DNA of 61,016 bases from an uncultured Alphaproteobacteria bacterium (GTDB lineage: Bacteria > Pseudomonadota > Alphaproteobacteria > HIMB59 > GCA-002718135). The DNA is taken from NCBI GenBank assembly GCA_902595425.1, contig CACJPV010000007.1, positions 1-61,016 of the forward strand. The letters are read 5' to 3'. Position numbers and translations under genes: made by a program. Under the pieces are notes generated by a model. It was not told the DNA's origin. It was given only the letters and a program-made list of their open reading frames with translations, and did not search any database. This document shows positions 54,136-61,016 of this stretch, piece by piece. Positions within the stretch are counted from its first letter, which is position 1. Each line of letters starts with the position of its first letter.

Positions 54136-55636
54136 CTTTATGCCCTCCCATTAACAGTCCAATTTGAGAAATAGATATCTCTCTTGTGTCATAACTTTTA
54201 GATAATTTTCCATTGAATATTACTGACAAACGATGAGTAATTTCAATAAGTTCATCTAAATCTTGAGAGATTACAATTATTGAAGTTCCGTTTTTAGCCA
54301 ATTCAATTAAGGATTGCCTTATAGCATGTTCAGCTCCTGCATCTATACCCCATGTTGGATGTGATATAATTAAGAGCTTTGGTTTAGATAATATTTCTCT
54401 TCCAATGACAAATTTTTGCAAATTACCTCCTGATAAACTAGAAGCTTTTGCATCAGTGCCAGGTGTAACTACATTAAATTTGTCAATTACTTTTTTTGCT
54501 TGAACTTCAATATTTTCAAAACTGATCAATCCATTTTTTTGAAAGTCACAATTAGGAAATTGACTCAGTAAAATGTTTTCAGTTAATGTTAACTCAGGAA
54601 CAGCACTGTGACCAAGCCTATTTTCTGGTACGAATGCTATAGACATATCTCTTCGTTTTTTTGGAGAAAAATTCTTTATATCAATTTTGTTAAAATCTAA
54701 CTCTCCACTAACTCCCTCAATTTCCTCTCCAGTCAACAAATTCATTAATTCAGATTGTCCATTACCAGCAACACCTGCTATTCCAAATATTTCGCCTTCT
54801 TTAATATTGAAAGAAATATTTTTTAAATCTACTAGAAAAGGATCATTGAATTCTATGGATAAATTTTTAGCTGATAAATTTATTTTTGAAGTGATATTTG
54901 AATAATCTGTTGTAATTTCGCTAAGTTTTTTTCCCAACATTTTAGTTGCTAAAGACTCAGCAGTTTCATTCTCTAGTTTACTTGACTCTATAACTTCTCC
55001 ATTTCTTAAAATTGTAACTTCATCGCATAAATTTATCACTTCTTCTAATTTATGCGTAATATACAAAATAGTTCTACCTTCTTTTAAAAGAGTATTGAGT
55101 GTTTCAAATAAACTTTCAACTTCCTGAGGTGTTAGCACAGAAGTGGGTTCATCCATTATTAACAATTCTGGATCTTGCAAAAGAATTCTTACAATTTCAA
55201 CTCTTTGTTTTTGTCCGGCAGATAGGGTATTTATAGGGGCATCAAGATCTAAAGGTAACTTATATCTATTTGATATTTCATTTACTTTTTCTTGTAAGTT
55301 AGAAAATGTCATATTCTGATCAATGCCCAAAATTAAATTTTCTCTTACAGTAAGTGAATCGAATAAAGAAAAATGTTGAAAAACCATTCCAATTTTATTT
55401 TTTCTTGCCTCTGAAGGTGATTGAACTTTTAAAGGTTTATTATTAAAAGTTATTTCACCCTCATCGGATTTTAACAATCCATACAAGATTTTTACTAATG
55501 TAGATTTTCCAGCACCATTCTCACCTAAAAGTGCATGAACAGTATTTTTTTTAATATTAAAAGAAATATTTTTGTTTGCTATAACTTTAGGAAAAGATTT
55601 AGAAACATTTTTAATTGTTAAAATATTCTCAGACAT
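54128..55636 (-). CDS. BMP-family ABC transporter ATP-binding protein (two NBDs)
   Basis: Cytosolic ATPase of 502 residues with two nucleotide-binding domains. NBD1: GENGAGKSTL, LSAGQKQRVEIVR, LLIMDEPT. NBD2: degenerate Walker A GVAGNGQSELM, LSGGNLQKFVIGRE and IISHPTWGID, as in the sugar/nucleoside RbsA-like group. It powers the two permeases fed by Bmp. Starts with an 8-base overlap into allA, tying transport to ureide breakdown. Confidence 0.96.
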   Translation of the reverse strand: MSENILTIKNVSKSFPKVIANKNISFNIKKNTVHALLGENGAGKSTLVKILYGLLKSDEGEITFNNKPLKVQSPSEARKNKIGMVFQHFSLFDSLTVRENLILGIDQNMTFSNLQEKVNEISNRYKLPLDLDAPINTLSAGQKQRVEIVRILLQDPELLIMDEPTSVLTPQEVESLFETLNTLLKEGRTILYITHKLEEVINLCDEVTILRNGEVIESSKLENETAESLATKMLGKKLSEITTDYSNITSKINLSAKNLSIEFNDPFLVDLKNISFNIKEGEIFGIAGVAGNGQSELMNLLTGEEIEGVSGELDFNKIDIKNFSPKKRRDMSIAFVPENRLGHSAVPELTLTENILLSQFPNCDFQKNGLISFENIEVQAKKVIDKFNVVTPGTDAKASSLSGGNLQKFVIGREILSKPKLLIISHPTWGIDAGAEHAIRQSLIELAKNGTSIIVISQDLDELIEITHRLSVIFNGKLSKSYDTREISISQIGLLMGGHKVD

Positions 55637-56120
55637 CTATAGAAAAAACCTCATCTTCATTAAATTTATATATCTCTAAATTACCTTCGTCATTTTTTTT
55701 ATCAATGGTTATAAATTTTGCATCTTCAATTGAGATTAATGGAAAATGCCAAACTCTTGGTTTAAAATTTATACCAAAACCATTGTCTACTCTGAATATA
55801 TTAAGATCATTTAAATTAGGTTTTACACTTGCAGGACAAACAACAACAATAAATGGATGATTGCCAAGAGGCAGAAAAACTTGAGAACTGAATGGATGAT
55901 TTTCTAACATGTCAATTTTTAAGGGAAAAATTCTTTTTTTTGCTTCAAATAAATTTAAACGAACTCTTTTATCTTCTCCATCAATTTCTATATTAGCAAG
56001 ATCGAAATAACTTTTTGTAGTATTCATATTAATAATTGTAGATTCTAAGGAGTAAGGATTAATAAAATCTCCAAATTTTGAAAACTTTTCTTTAGTAACT
56101 TCTCCTATCTTAAAACTCAT
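55629..56120 (-). CDS. allA: ureidoglycolate lyase
   Basis: Splits ureidoglycolate to glyoxylate and urea, the last step of this pathway. The 163-residue cupin-like protein shows FGDFINP near the start, NHPFSSQVFLPLGNHPFIVVV and RVWHFPL, matching AllA (about 160 residues). Second-to-last enzyme gene of the minus-strand run; overlaps the ABC ATPase gene and follows alc by 7 bases. Confidence 0.92.
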   Translation of the reverse strand: MSFKIGEVTKEKFSKFGDFINPYSLESTIINMNTTKSYFDLANIEIDGEDKRVRLNLFEAKKRIFPLKIDMLENHPFSSQVFLPLGNHPFIVVVCPASVKPNLNDLNIFRVDNGFGINFKPRVWHFPLISIEDAKFITIDKKNDEGNLEIYKFNEDEVFSIDV

Positions 56121-56127
56121 AGAATTA

Positions 56128-57093
56128 TTATATCTTTCCCATAATTCTTAAACGCGATATTCCTCCATCTGGAAAAATATTCAATTTAATAAAATTAAAT
56201 TTTTGTTTATTATTTTTATTTGGAATAATTAGTTGATGATGTGGTTTTAAAAAAGTCTTTGGTATAACCGTGCTCCATTTTGTACTTAAATTGACAATAG
56301 TATTCGTACTTATATTATTTTTTAATTGAGACCCTTGAATAGAAAAAGTAGCTGGATAATTGCCTTTAAAATGATGAGTCTGAATATTAAATTTCTCTAT
56401 TGTTCCTGTTTTTGCTAATTTAACAATTATCCAGTCATACCCTTTGCCTCTTCTTCTTTTGGTTTCCCAACCATTACCCATGTTAATTGATTTTCCTGGT
56501 GCTATAATATTTTCAGCTTTTCCAAAATGCTCATCACTACAAGCTACTATTTTTGCACCATTTAAAACACTACCCAAATCTATACTTTTATTTGTTTTTT
56601 TTAGATTTAAACTTAAGTCACCTAATAATTTTAATCTAGCGACACCGCCATCAGGAAAAATATTTAATTTAGCAAAATTTATTGGATAAGATTTTGAAAT
56701 TTTGAATTTATGAATTGCATTTGGTTTAAGTTTTTTCTTTTTTAAAATATTTTTCCAATTAAATTTATTATTATTAGAAAAGCAAACATCTAAAGAAGCG
56801 TATTCTGGCTGGTTACCATTAAAAAAACTTGTATCAATTTCAACAACAGAAATTTTTCCAGCTTTTCCTAATTTAATAATACAAAAATCATTACCTTCTA
56901 TTCGTTTTCTTCTCGTTTCCCACCCGTCCATCCATTTTCCATGTTTATCATAAACATTTTCCTTAAATATAGGTGAGTTTTCATTTAACATTCTGGAAGC
57001 AGCTCCAAAAAATTGATCACTATAACTATAAATTTTAGTTCCAAGTGTAGGGCTAGCTAAATTAATATAATTTTTAACTTTAAATTTACTCAT
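56128..57093 (-). CDS. alc: allantoicase
   Basis: Hydrolyses allantoate to ureidoglycolate and urea. The 321-residue protein is a tandem repeat of two similar jelly-roll halves: DGWETRRKR with VEIDTSFFNGNQPEY in the first and NGWETKRRR with IQTHHFKGNYPA in the second, plus INLASPTLGTKIYSYSDQFFGAA at the start. LNIFPDGGVARLKLLG ends each half. Overlaps uraD by 8 bases. Confidence 0.95.
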   Translation of the reverse strand: MSKFKVKNYINLASPTLGTKIYSYSDQFFGAASRMLNENSPIFKENVYDKHGKWMDGWETRRKRIEGNDFCIIKLGKAGKISVVEIDTSFFNGNQPEYASLDVCFSNNNKFNWKNILKKKKLKPNAIHKFKISKSYPINFAKLNIFPDGGVARLKLLGDLSLNLKKTNKSIDLGSVLNGAKIVACSDEHFGKAENIIAPGKSINMGNGWETKRRRGKGYDWIIVKLAKTGTIEKFNIQTHHFKGNYPATFSIQGSQLKNNISTNTIVNLSTKWSTVIPKTFLKPHHQLIIPNKNNKQKFNFIKLNIFPDGGISRLRIMGKI

Positions 57094-57595
57094 GTATTAT
57101 TTCATTTAATCTTAAGGTAGCAATTTTTTTTACTTGATTTATAGATTTGTCAAGTTCTTGTTCAATATTATCTGATTTTAATCGGGTTTCAAATTCTTTT
57201 AAAATATCACTTTTAGATTTTCCTCTAATAGCAAAAATAAAAGGGATGCCAAACTTCTCTTTAAATTCATCATTTAGTTTATGAAATTTTCTATATTCTT
57301 CCTCATTGCAGTCAGCTAATCCTGCACCTGATTGTTCTTGTTTAGAAAATTCTGTAAGTCCTTCTACAATTTTAATTTTATCACCAAGATCAGGGTGAGA
57401 TTTTACTATTTTAATTTTTACATCCATTGACAGAGCATCAAAGACTTTAATAAAACTATTAATCACATCTAATTTGTTTTGAAATGGTCTCAAATCCTCA
57501 ACCTCATGAGTGATAAAATCAGAATGCTCAAAAATATTTTTAAAAATATTTATAAACTCTGCATTTTCTAACTTATTAATATTTTCAACGATCAT
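57086..57595 (-). CDS. uraD: OHCU decarboxylase
   Basis: Converts 2-oxo-4-hydroxy-4-carboxy-5-ureidoimidazoline to S-allantoin. From ATG 57593-57595 the protein has 169 residues with the catalytic His in SHPDLGDK, EQSGAGLADCNEEEYRKFHKLND and KFGIPFIFAIRGKS. A longer TTG frame from 57652 overlaps far into puuE and is rejected; the chosen ATG overlaps puuE by 11 bases. Confidence 0.95.
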   Translation of the reverse strand: MIVENINKLENAEFINIFKNIFEHSDFITHEVEDLRPFQNKLDVINSFIKVFDALSMDVKIKIVKSHPDLGDKIKIVEGLTEFSKQEQSGAGLADCNEEEYRKFHKLNDEFKEKFGIPFIFAIRGKSKSDILKEFETRLKSDNIEQELDKSINQVKKIATLRLNEIIHE

Positions 57596-58493
57596 TAAAA
57601 TTTTTATACCAAAAATCTGCAATATCTTTTCTTTGGCATATCCATACATCATTAAATTTATTTAAATAATTTAAAAATTTAACTAAAGATTGAAATCTTC
57701 CTGGTCTTCCAATTAGTCTACAATGCAATCCAATTGACATCATTTTTGATGATCCAGTCGAAGTAGTTTCCTTATACAAAGTATCAAATGAGTCTTTTAA
57801 ATAATTATAAAAATCATCTCCAGTGTTAAAACCTTGCGCTGTAGTAAATCGCATATCATTGTTATCTAGAGTATAAGGAATTATTAAATGTTTTTTATTT
57901 TTATGCTCAATCCAATATGGTAAATCATCATTGTAGGCATCACTATCATATAAAACTTGAGTATTTTTTAAAACTAAATCACGAGTATTAGGACTTGTTC
58001 GACCGGTATACCAACCTGAAGGATAAAAACCAAAAATATTTTTTATTGTTTCATTGCATTTAATAATATGTTGTTCTTCAATTTTTGGATCAACATGCTG
58101 ATAATCAATCCAACGATATCCATGACTTGCCACTTCAAATTGTGCTTTCTTAATAGCTTCGCATACTTCATTATTTTTTTCTAGAGCAAGACCAACACCA
58201 AAAATAGTTAATGGTAATCCTCTCTCAGTAAATTCATTATGTATTCGCCAAAAACCTGCTCTAGAACCATATTCATATATAGACTCCATATTCATATGAC
58301 GCTCTCCAATAACTGGTTGCGCCCCAATTATTTCCGATAGAAATATTTCAGAATGTTCGTCACCATTTAAAACAGTATTTTCACCACCTTCCTCATAATT
58401 TAATACAAATTGTATAGCTAATTTAGAATTATTCTCCCATGTGAATTGAGGTGGATTGTTTCCGTATCCAATAAAATTTCTAATTTCAGGCAT
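57585..58493 (-). CDS. puuE: allantoinase, polysaccharide-deacetylase fold
   Basis: Opens the allantoin ring to allantoate. The 302-residue NodB-fold enzyme has NYEEGGENTVLNGD, EYGSRAGFWR, HGYRWIDY, GWYTGRTSPNTR and LHCRLIGRPGR, the PuuE pattern, which is metal-independent and unrelated to AllB. First gene of the nine-gene minus-strand run; divergent from uraH across 52 bases. Confidence 0.95.
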   Translation of the reverse strand: MPEIRNFIGYGNNPPQFTWENNSKLAIQFVLNYEEGGENTVLNGDEHSEIFLSEIIGAQPVIGERHMNMESIYEYGSRAGFWRIHNEFTERGLPLTIFGVGLALEKNNEVCEAIKKAQFEVASHGYRWIDYQHVDPKIEEQHIIKCNETIKNIFGFYPSGWYTGRTSPNTRDLVLKNTQVLYDSDAYNDDLPYWIEHKNKKHLIIPYTLDNNDMRFTTAQGFNTGDDFYNYLKDSFDTLYKETTSTGSSKMMSIGLHCRLIGRPGRFQSLVKFLNYLNKFNDVWICQRKDIADFWYKNFNDR

Positions 58494-58545
58494 TTAAAAA
58501 GCTAATTTAATATTTAAGCAAATACTGTATAAACAAAAACAGATT
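58494..58545. promoter_or_regulatory. divergent promoter region puuE / uraH with ATAC-T-GTAT palindrome
   Basis: Only 52 bases separate the two purine operons. The 9-base odd palindrome ATACTGTAT at 58522-58530 lies in the middle and overlaps TATAAA, a possible -10 for uraH. On the minus strand TTGTTT and TATTAA could serve puuE. A shared regulator binding here is inferred. Confidence 0.35.
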
Positions 58546-58902
58546 ATGTCTAAAGGATATTTAACTACTCATGTGCTTGACACATATAATGGCAAACCTG
58601 GATCTGGAATAAAAGGTAGCATTTATATTTTTGAGGAAGGAAATAAGAAAAAAATTAAAGAATTTACACTAAATGAAGATGGAAGATGCGATGGACCAAT
58701 TTTGGAAAATGATAATTTTAAGACTGGAAAATATGAAATTAAATTTTTCTGTGGAGAATATTTTAAAAAATTCACAAAACTTAGTGATAATCCATTTTTA
58801 GATGATGTTGTAATTAGATTTGGAATAAGTGACAACAATGAGCACTATCATGTCCCACTCTTGATTTCACCTTGGAGTTATACAACGTATAGAGGTAGTT
58901 AA
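58546..58902 (+). CDS. uraH: 5-hydroxyisourate hydrolase (transthyretin-like)
   Basis: Hydrolyses 5-hydroxyisourate to OHCU. The 118-residue protein shows TTHVLDTYNGKPGSGI (first catalytic His), the Arg in VVIRFGI, YHVPLLISPWSY and the C-terminal YRGS tetrapeptide that separates HIUase from transthyretin. No signal peptide. Its TAA overlaps the xdhA ATG by one base. Confidence 0.96.
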   Translation: MSKGYLTTHVLDTYNGKPGSGIKGSIYIFEEGNKKKIKEFTLNEDGRCDGPILENDNFKTGKYEIKFFCGEYFKKFTKLSDNPFLDDVVIRFGISDNNEHYHVPLLISPWSYTTYRGS

Positions 58903-60326
58903 TGCTTAGTTCTTCAATTGAATTCTTATTGAATAACAAACTCATTACTATCAACGAAGCAAATACAAACACAACTGTTTTAGAATATCTTAGAAATTAT
59001 AAAAACCTAAAAGGCACAAAAGAAGGTTGTGCCTCAGGAGATTGTGGTGCCTGTACAGCTGTGATAGCTGAAATAAAAAATAATAAACTAAAATATAAAA
59101 GTATTAATACCTGTATAACTTTATTGTACTCACTTCATTCAAAACAACTTTTGACTATTGAGTATATAGAGTCAAAATATTTACATCCTGTCCAACAAAG
59201 TATGGTTGATAATGATGGTGCGCAATGTGGTTTTTGTACTCCTGGTTTTATAATGTCAATGTACGCAATGCACAAAAATAAAATTAGACCTACAGATTCT
59301 AATATAAATAGATACCTTTCAGGAAATTTATGCAGGTGTACAGGTTATAGACCAATAAAAGATTCATTAAAAAATTTAAAAAAATATAAAAATTTAGATT
59401 CTGATACATCAAAAGTATTTAAAAAATTAAAAAAAATTAAATTAAAAGATGTAGTCTTAAATAATGATGGGTCAAAATTTTATATTCATCAAAACTTAAA
59501 AAGTTTCAAAAAAGATTTTCTTAAAAGTAAGAACCCTTCACTTTTAGTTGGAGGAACAGACATATCATTAGATATTACTAAAAAAAGAAGGAACTTAAAC
59601 GAAATATTTTATCTTGGGCAAAACAAAGACTTAAACTACGTAAGAGTTAGAAATAATAATATACACATTGGAGCTGCGACTCCTATCAATGATATTCTTG
59701 CAACTTTAAAGAAATACTATCCTGCATTTTATGAAATGTTTGAACGCTATGGTTCAGAACAAATTCGAAATGTTGCTTCTTTAGGAGGTAATATTGGAAG
59801 TGCCTCACCTATAGGTGATAGCTTACCTGTATTAATATCTCTTGATGCTACGTTAGTTTTGGATGGATTAAAAAGTCGAACAATTGAAATGAGTAATTAT
59901 TTTGTTGATTATCGACAAACTAAATTAAGAAAAAATGAATTCATCAAAGAAATAATTATTCCATTAAAAAGCAAAAATAATATTCACAAATGTTACAAAA
60001 TTTCCAAGAGAATTGATGATGATATTAGTTCTGTTTTTATGGCTATCAATACTGGGATAAAAAATAACACAATCAAATCTATTAAAATAGTTTGTGGAGG
60101 AATGGCAGCTACTCCAAAAATTGCTCAAGCAACTGAAAAATATCTTAAAAATAAGAAAATTACTTACGAAAATATAAGTAAAGCAAAATTGATTATTTCT
60201 AAAGAATTTTCACCATTAAGCGATGTAAGAGGATCAAAAAATTATCGTACAAAAATTGTTTCTAATCTTTTAGATAGATTTTGGAACGAATATAATAATA
60301 AAAAAGTTACAGTTTATGACTTCTAA
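58902..60326 (+). CDS. xdhA: xanthine dehydrogenase small subunit (2Fe-2S and FAD domains)
   Basis: Oxidises hypoxanthine/xanthine to urate with XdhB. The first [2Fe-2S] cluster ligands are in EGCASGDCGACT, the second in CGFCTPGF and CRCTGYRP; the FAD domain has LLVGGTDISLD and SLGGNIGSASPIGDSLP. 474 residues is normal. Overlaps xdhB by 11 bases. Confidence 0.96.
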   Translation: MLSSSIEFLLNNKLITINEANTNTTVLEYLRNYKNLKGTKEGCASGDCGACTAVIAEIKNNKLKYKSINTCITLLYSLHSKQLLTIEYIESKYLHPVQQSMVDNDGAQCGFCTPGFIMSMYAMHKNKIRPTDSNINRYLSGNLCRCTGYRPIKDSLKNLKKYKNLDSDTSKVFKKLKKIKLKDVVLNNDGSKFYIHQNLKSFKKDFLKSKNPSLLVGGTDISLDITKKRRNLNEIFYLGQNKDLNYVRVRNNNIHIGAATPINDILATLKKYYPAFYEMFERYGSEQIRNVASLGGNIGSASPIGDSLPVLISLDATLVLDGLKSRTIEMSNYFVDYRQTKLRKNEFIKEIIIPLKSKNNIHKCYKISKRIDDDISSVFMAINTGIKNNTIKSIKIVCGGMAATPKIAQATEKYLKNKKITYENISKAKLIISKEFSPLSDVRGSKNYRTKIVSNLLDRFWNEYNNKKVTVYDF

Positions 60327-61016
60327 TACTTTTGTAAAAAATGTTGAGCATGAAAGTGCTATAAAGCATGTAACTGGCAGAGCCATATATACGGATGATA
60401 TTTCTGAGCCTAGAAACATTTTACATGCTGCTATTGGTTTTAGCCCTGTAAGTAAAGGTATTATAGAAAAAATAGATTTTTCGGAAGTTTTAAAATCTGA
60501 AGGAGTAGTAGACATAATAACTGAGGGAGATATAGAAGGTCAAAATGATGTAGGTCCAATTTTTAAAGGTGATAAAATATTCACTTCAAAAAAGATAGAA
60601 TATCATGGGCAACCTATATTTGCTGTTATAGCCTCATCAACAAAATTAGCGAGACAAGCATTATTAAAATTAAAACTTAAAATAAAAAAACAAACACCAA
60701 TTATAACTATTGAAGATGCAATTAAGAAAAAAAGTTTTGTATTAAAATCAAAAACTATCAAAAGAGGTAAAAGCTCATCAGCTATTGCGAATTCAAAACA
60801 TCGCTTGAGTGGAAAGTTAGAATGCGGAGGTCAAGACCACTTCTATTTAGAAGGTCAAATAGCAATGACTATTCCACAAGAAGATAATAATTTTTTGATA
60901 TATTCCTCAACACAACATCCTTCTGAAACTCAGCAAATTGTTGCAAAAGTACTCAATCAAAAATTTAATAGTATAAATGTTAAGGTAAGAAGAATTGGAG
61001 GTGGGTTTGGAGGAAA
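60316..61016 (+). CDS. xdhB: xanthine dehydrogenase molybdenum subunit, 5' part (cut by window edge)
   Basis: Open from ATG 60316 to the last base, about 233 residues. HVTGRAIYTDDI, ECGGQDHFYLEGQ (molybdopterin-contacting Gln region) and the late GGGFGG loop at the edge match the XdhB start. The remaining about 500 residues lie to the right. Needs molybdopterin cofactor; a uricase gene may follow. Confidence 0.95.
   Translation, partial: MTSNTFVKNVEHESAIKHVTGRAIYTDDISEPRNILHAAIGFSPVSKGIIEKIDFSEVLKSEGVVDIITEGDIEGQNDVGPIFKGDKIFTSKKIEYHGQPIFAVIASSTKLARQALLKLKLKIKKQTPIITIEDAIKKKSFVLKSKTIKRGKSSSAIANSKHRLSGKLECGGQDHFYLEGQIAMTIPQEDNNFLIYSSTQHPSETQQIVAKVLNQKFNSINVKVRRIGGGFGG

Overview
This window reads as a compact, very AT-rich (roughly 28-30% GC by eye) chromosome segment of a streamlined alphaproteobacterium. 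The case for Alphaproteobacteria is the gene order mltB-rlpA-dacA-tmk-holB, the alphaproteobacterial forms of serC and uvrA, and SdhE next to Mfd. Gaps are tiny, ATGA and TAATG overlaps are everywhere, and there is no insertion sequence, prophage or CRISPR array. A free-living marine oligotroph of the SAR11/HIMB59/AEGEAN-169 kind fits, but that placement is inference. Unlike canonical SAR11, serA and serC are present.

Layout. 1-4.1 kb: minus-strand wall-remodelling and replication operon (mltB, rlpA-like, dacA, tmk, 5' end of holB), then tRNA-Ser. 4.1-20.7 kb: information processing (mfd, sdhE, recG, tRNA-Lys, coaD, gyrA, ssb, uvrA), sodB and the Sec accessory operon yajC-secD-secF. 20.7-29 kb: AAA ATPase, a secreted FKBP-rhodanese fusion, three DMT exporters, an omega-aminotransferase, a peroxiredoxin, a SRAP protein and a LysE exporter. 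29-35.9 kb: a 1004-residue kinase/M23/aminotransferase fusion diverges from psuK-psuG (pseudouridine breakdown); a nucleoside hydrolase and a PHYHD1-like dioxygenase converge on them. 36-41 kb: a tandem pair of tiny paralogous membrane proteins with unusually strong expression signals, mazG, an orphan ABC-2 permease, an M20 hydrolase and a lytic transglycosylase. 41-50 kb: htpG, then DUF1015-serC-serA under a glycine riboswitch, a TrpB2-type enzyme, a fourth DMT exporter whose natural start codon is not ATG/GTG/TTG, a rhodanese and an iodotyrosine-deiodinase-like flavoprotein.

50.4-61 kb is a purine scavenging island. The minus-strand run puuE-uraD-alc-allA-ABC ATPase-permease-permease-bmp is followed by a terminator and a purine phosphoribosyltransferase. 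It diverges across 52 bp from uraH-xdhA-xdhB (cut by the window edge). Together these encode uptake plus xanthine to urate, 5-hydroxyisourate to allantoin, allantoate, ureidoglycolate and glyoxylate plus urea. Only the urate-oxidising step is not seen, and it may lie beyond the right edge. One ABC permease carries a one-base A-run frameshift.

The most unusual items are the FKBP-rhodanese fusion with a Cys-to-Ser active loop, the three-domain kinase/M23/aminotransferase protein, the paired small membrane proteins with their promoter, 5' hairpin and terminator, the mazG start abutting that terminator, the serine-pathway glycine riboswitch, and the two lesions (permease frameshift, missing DMT start).
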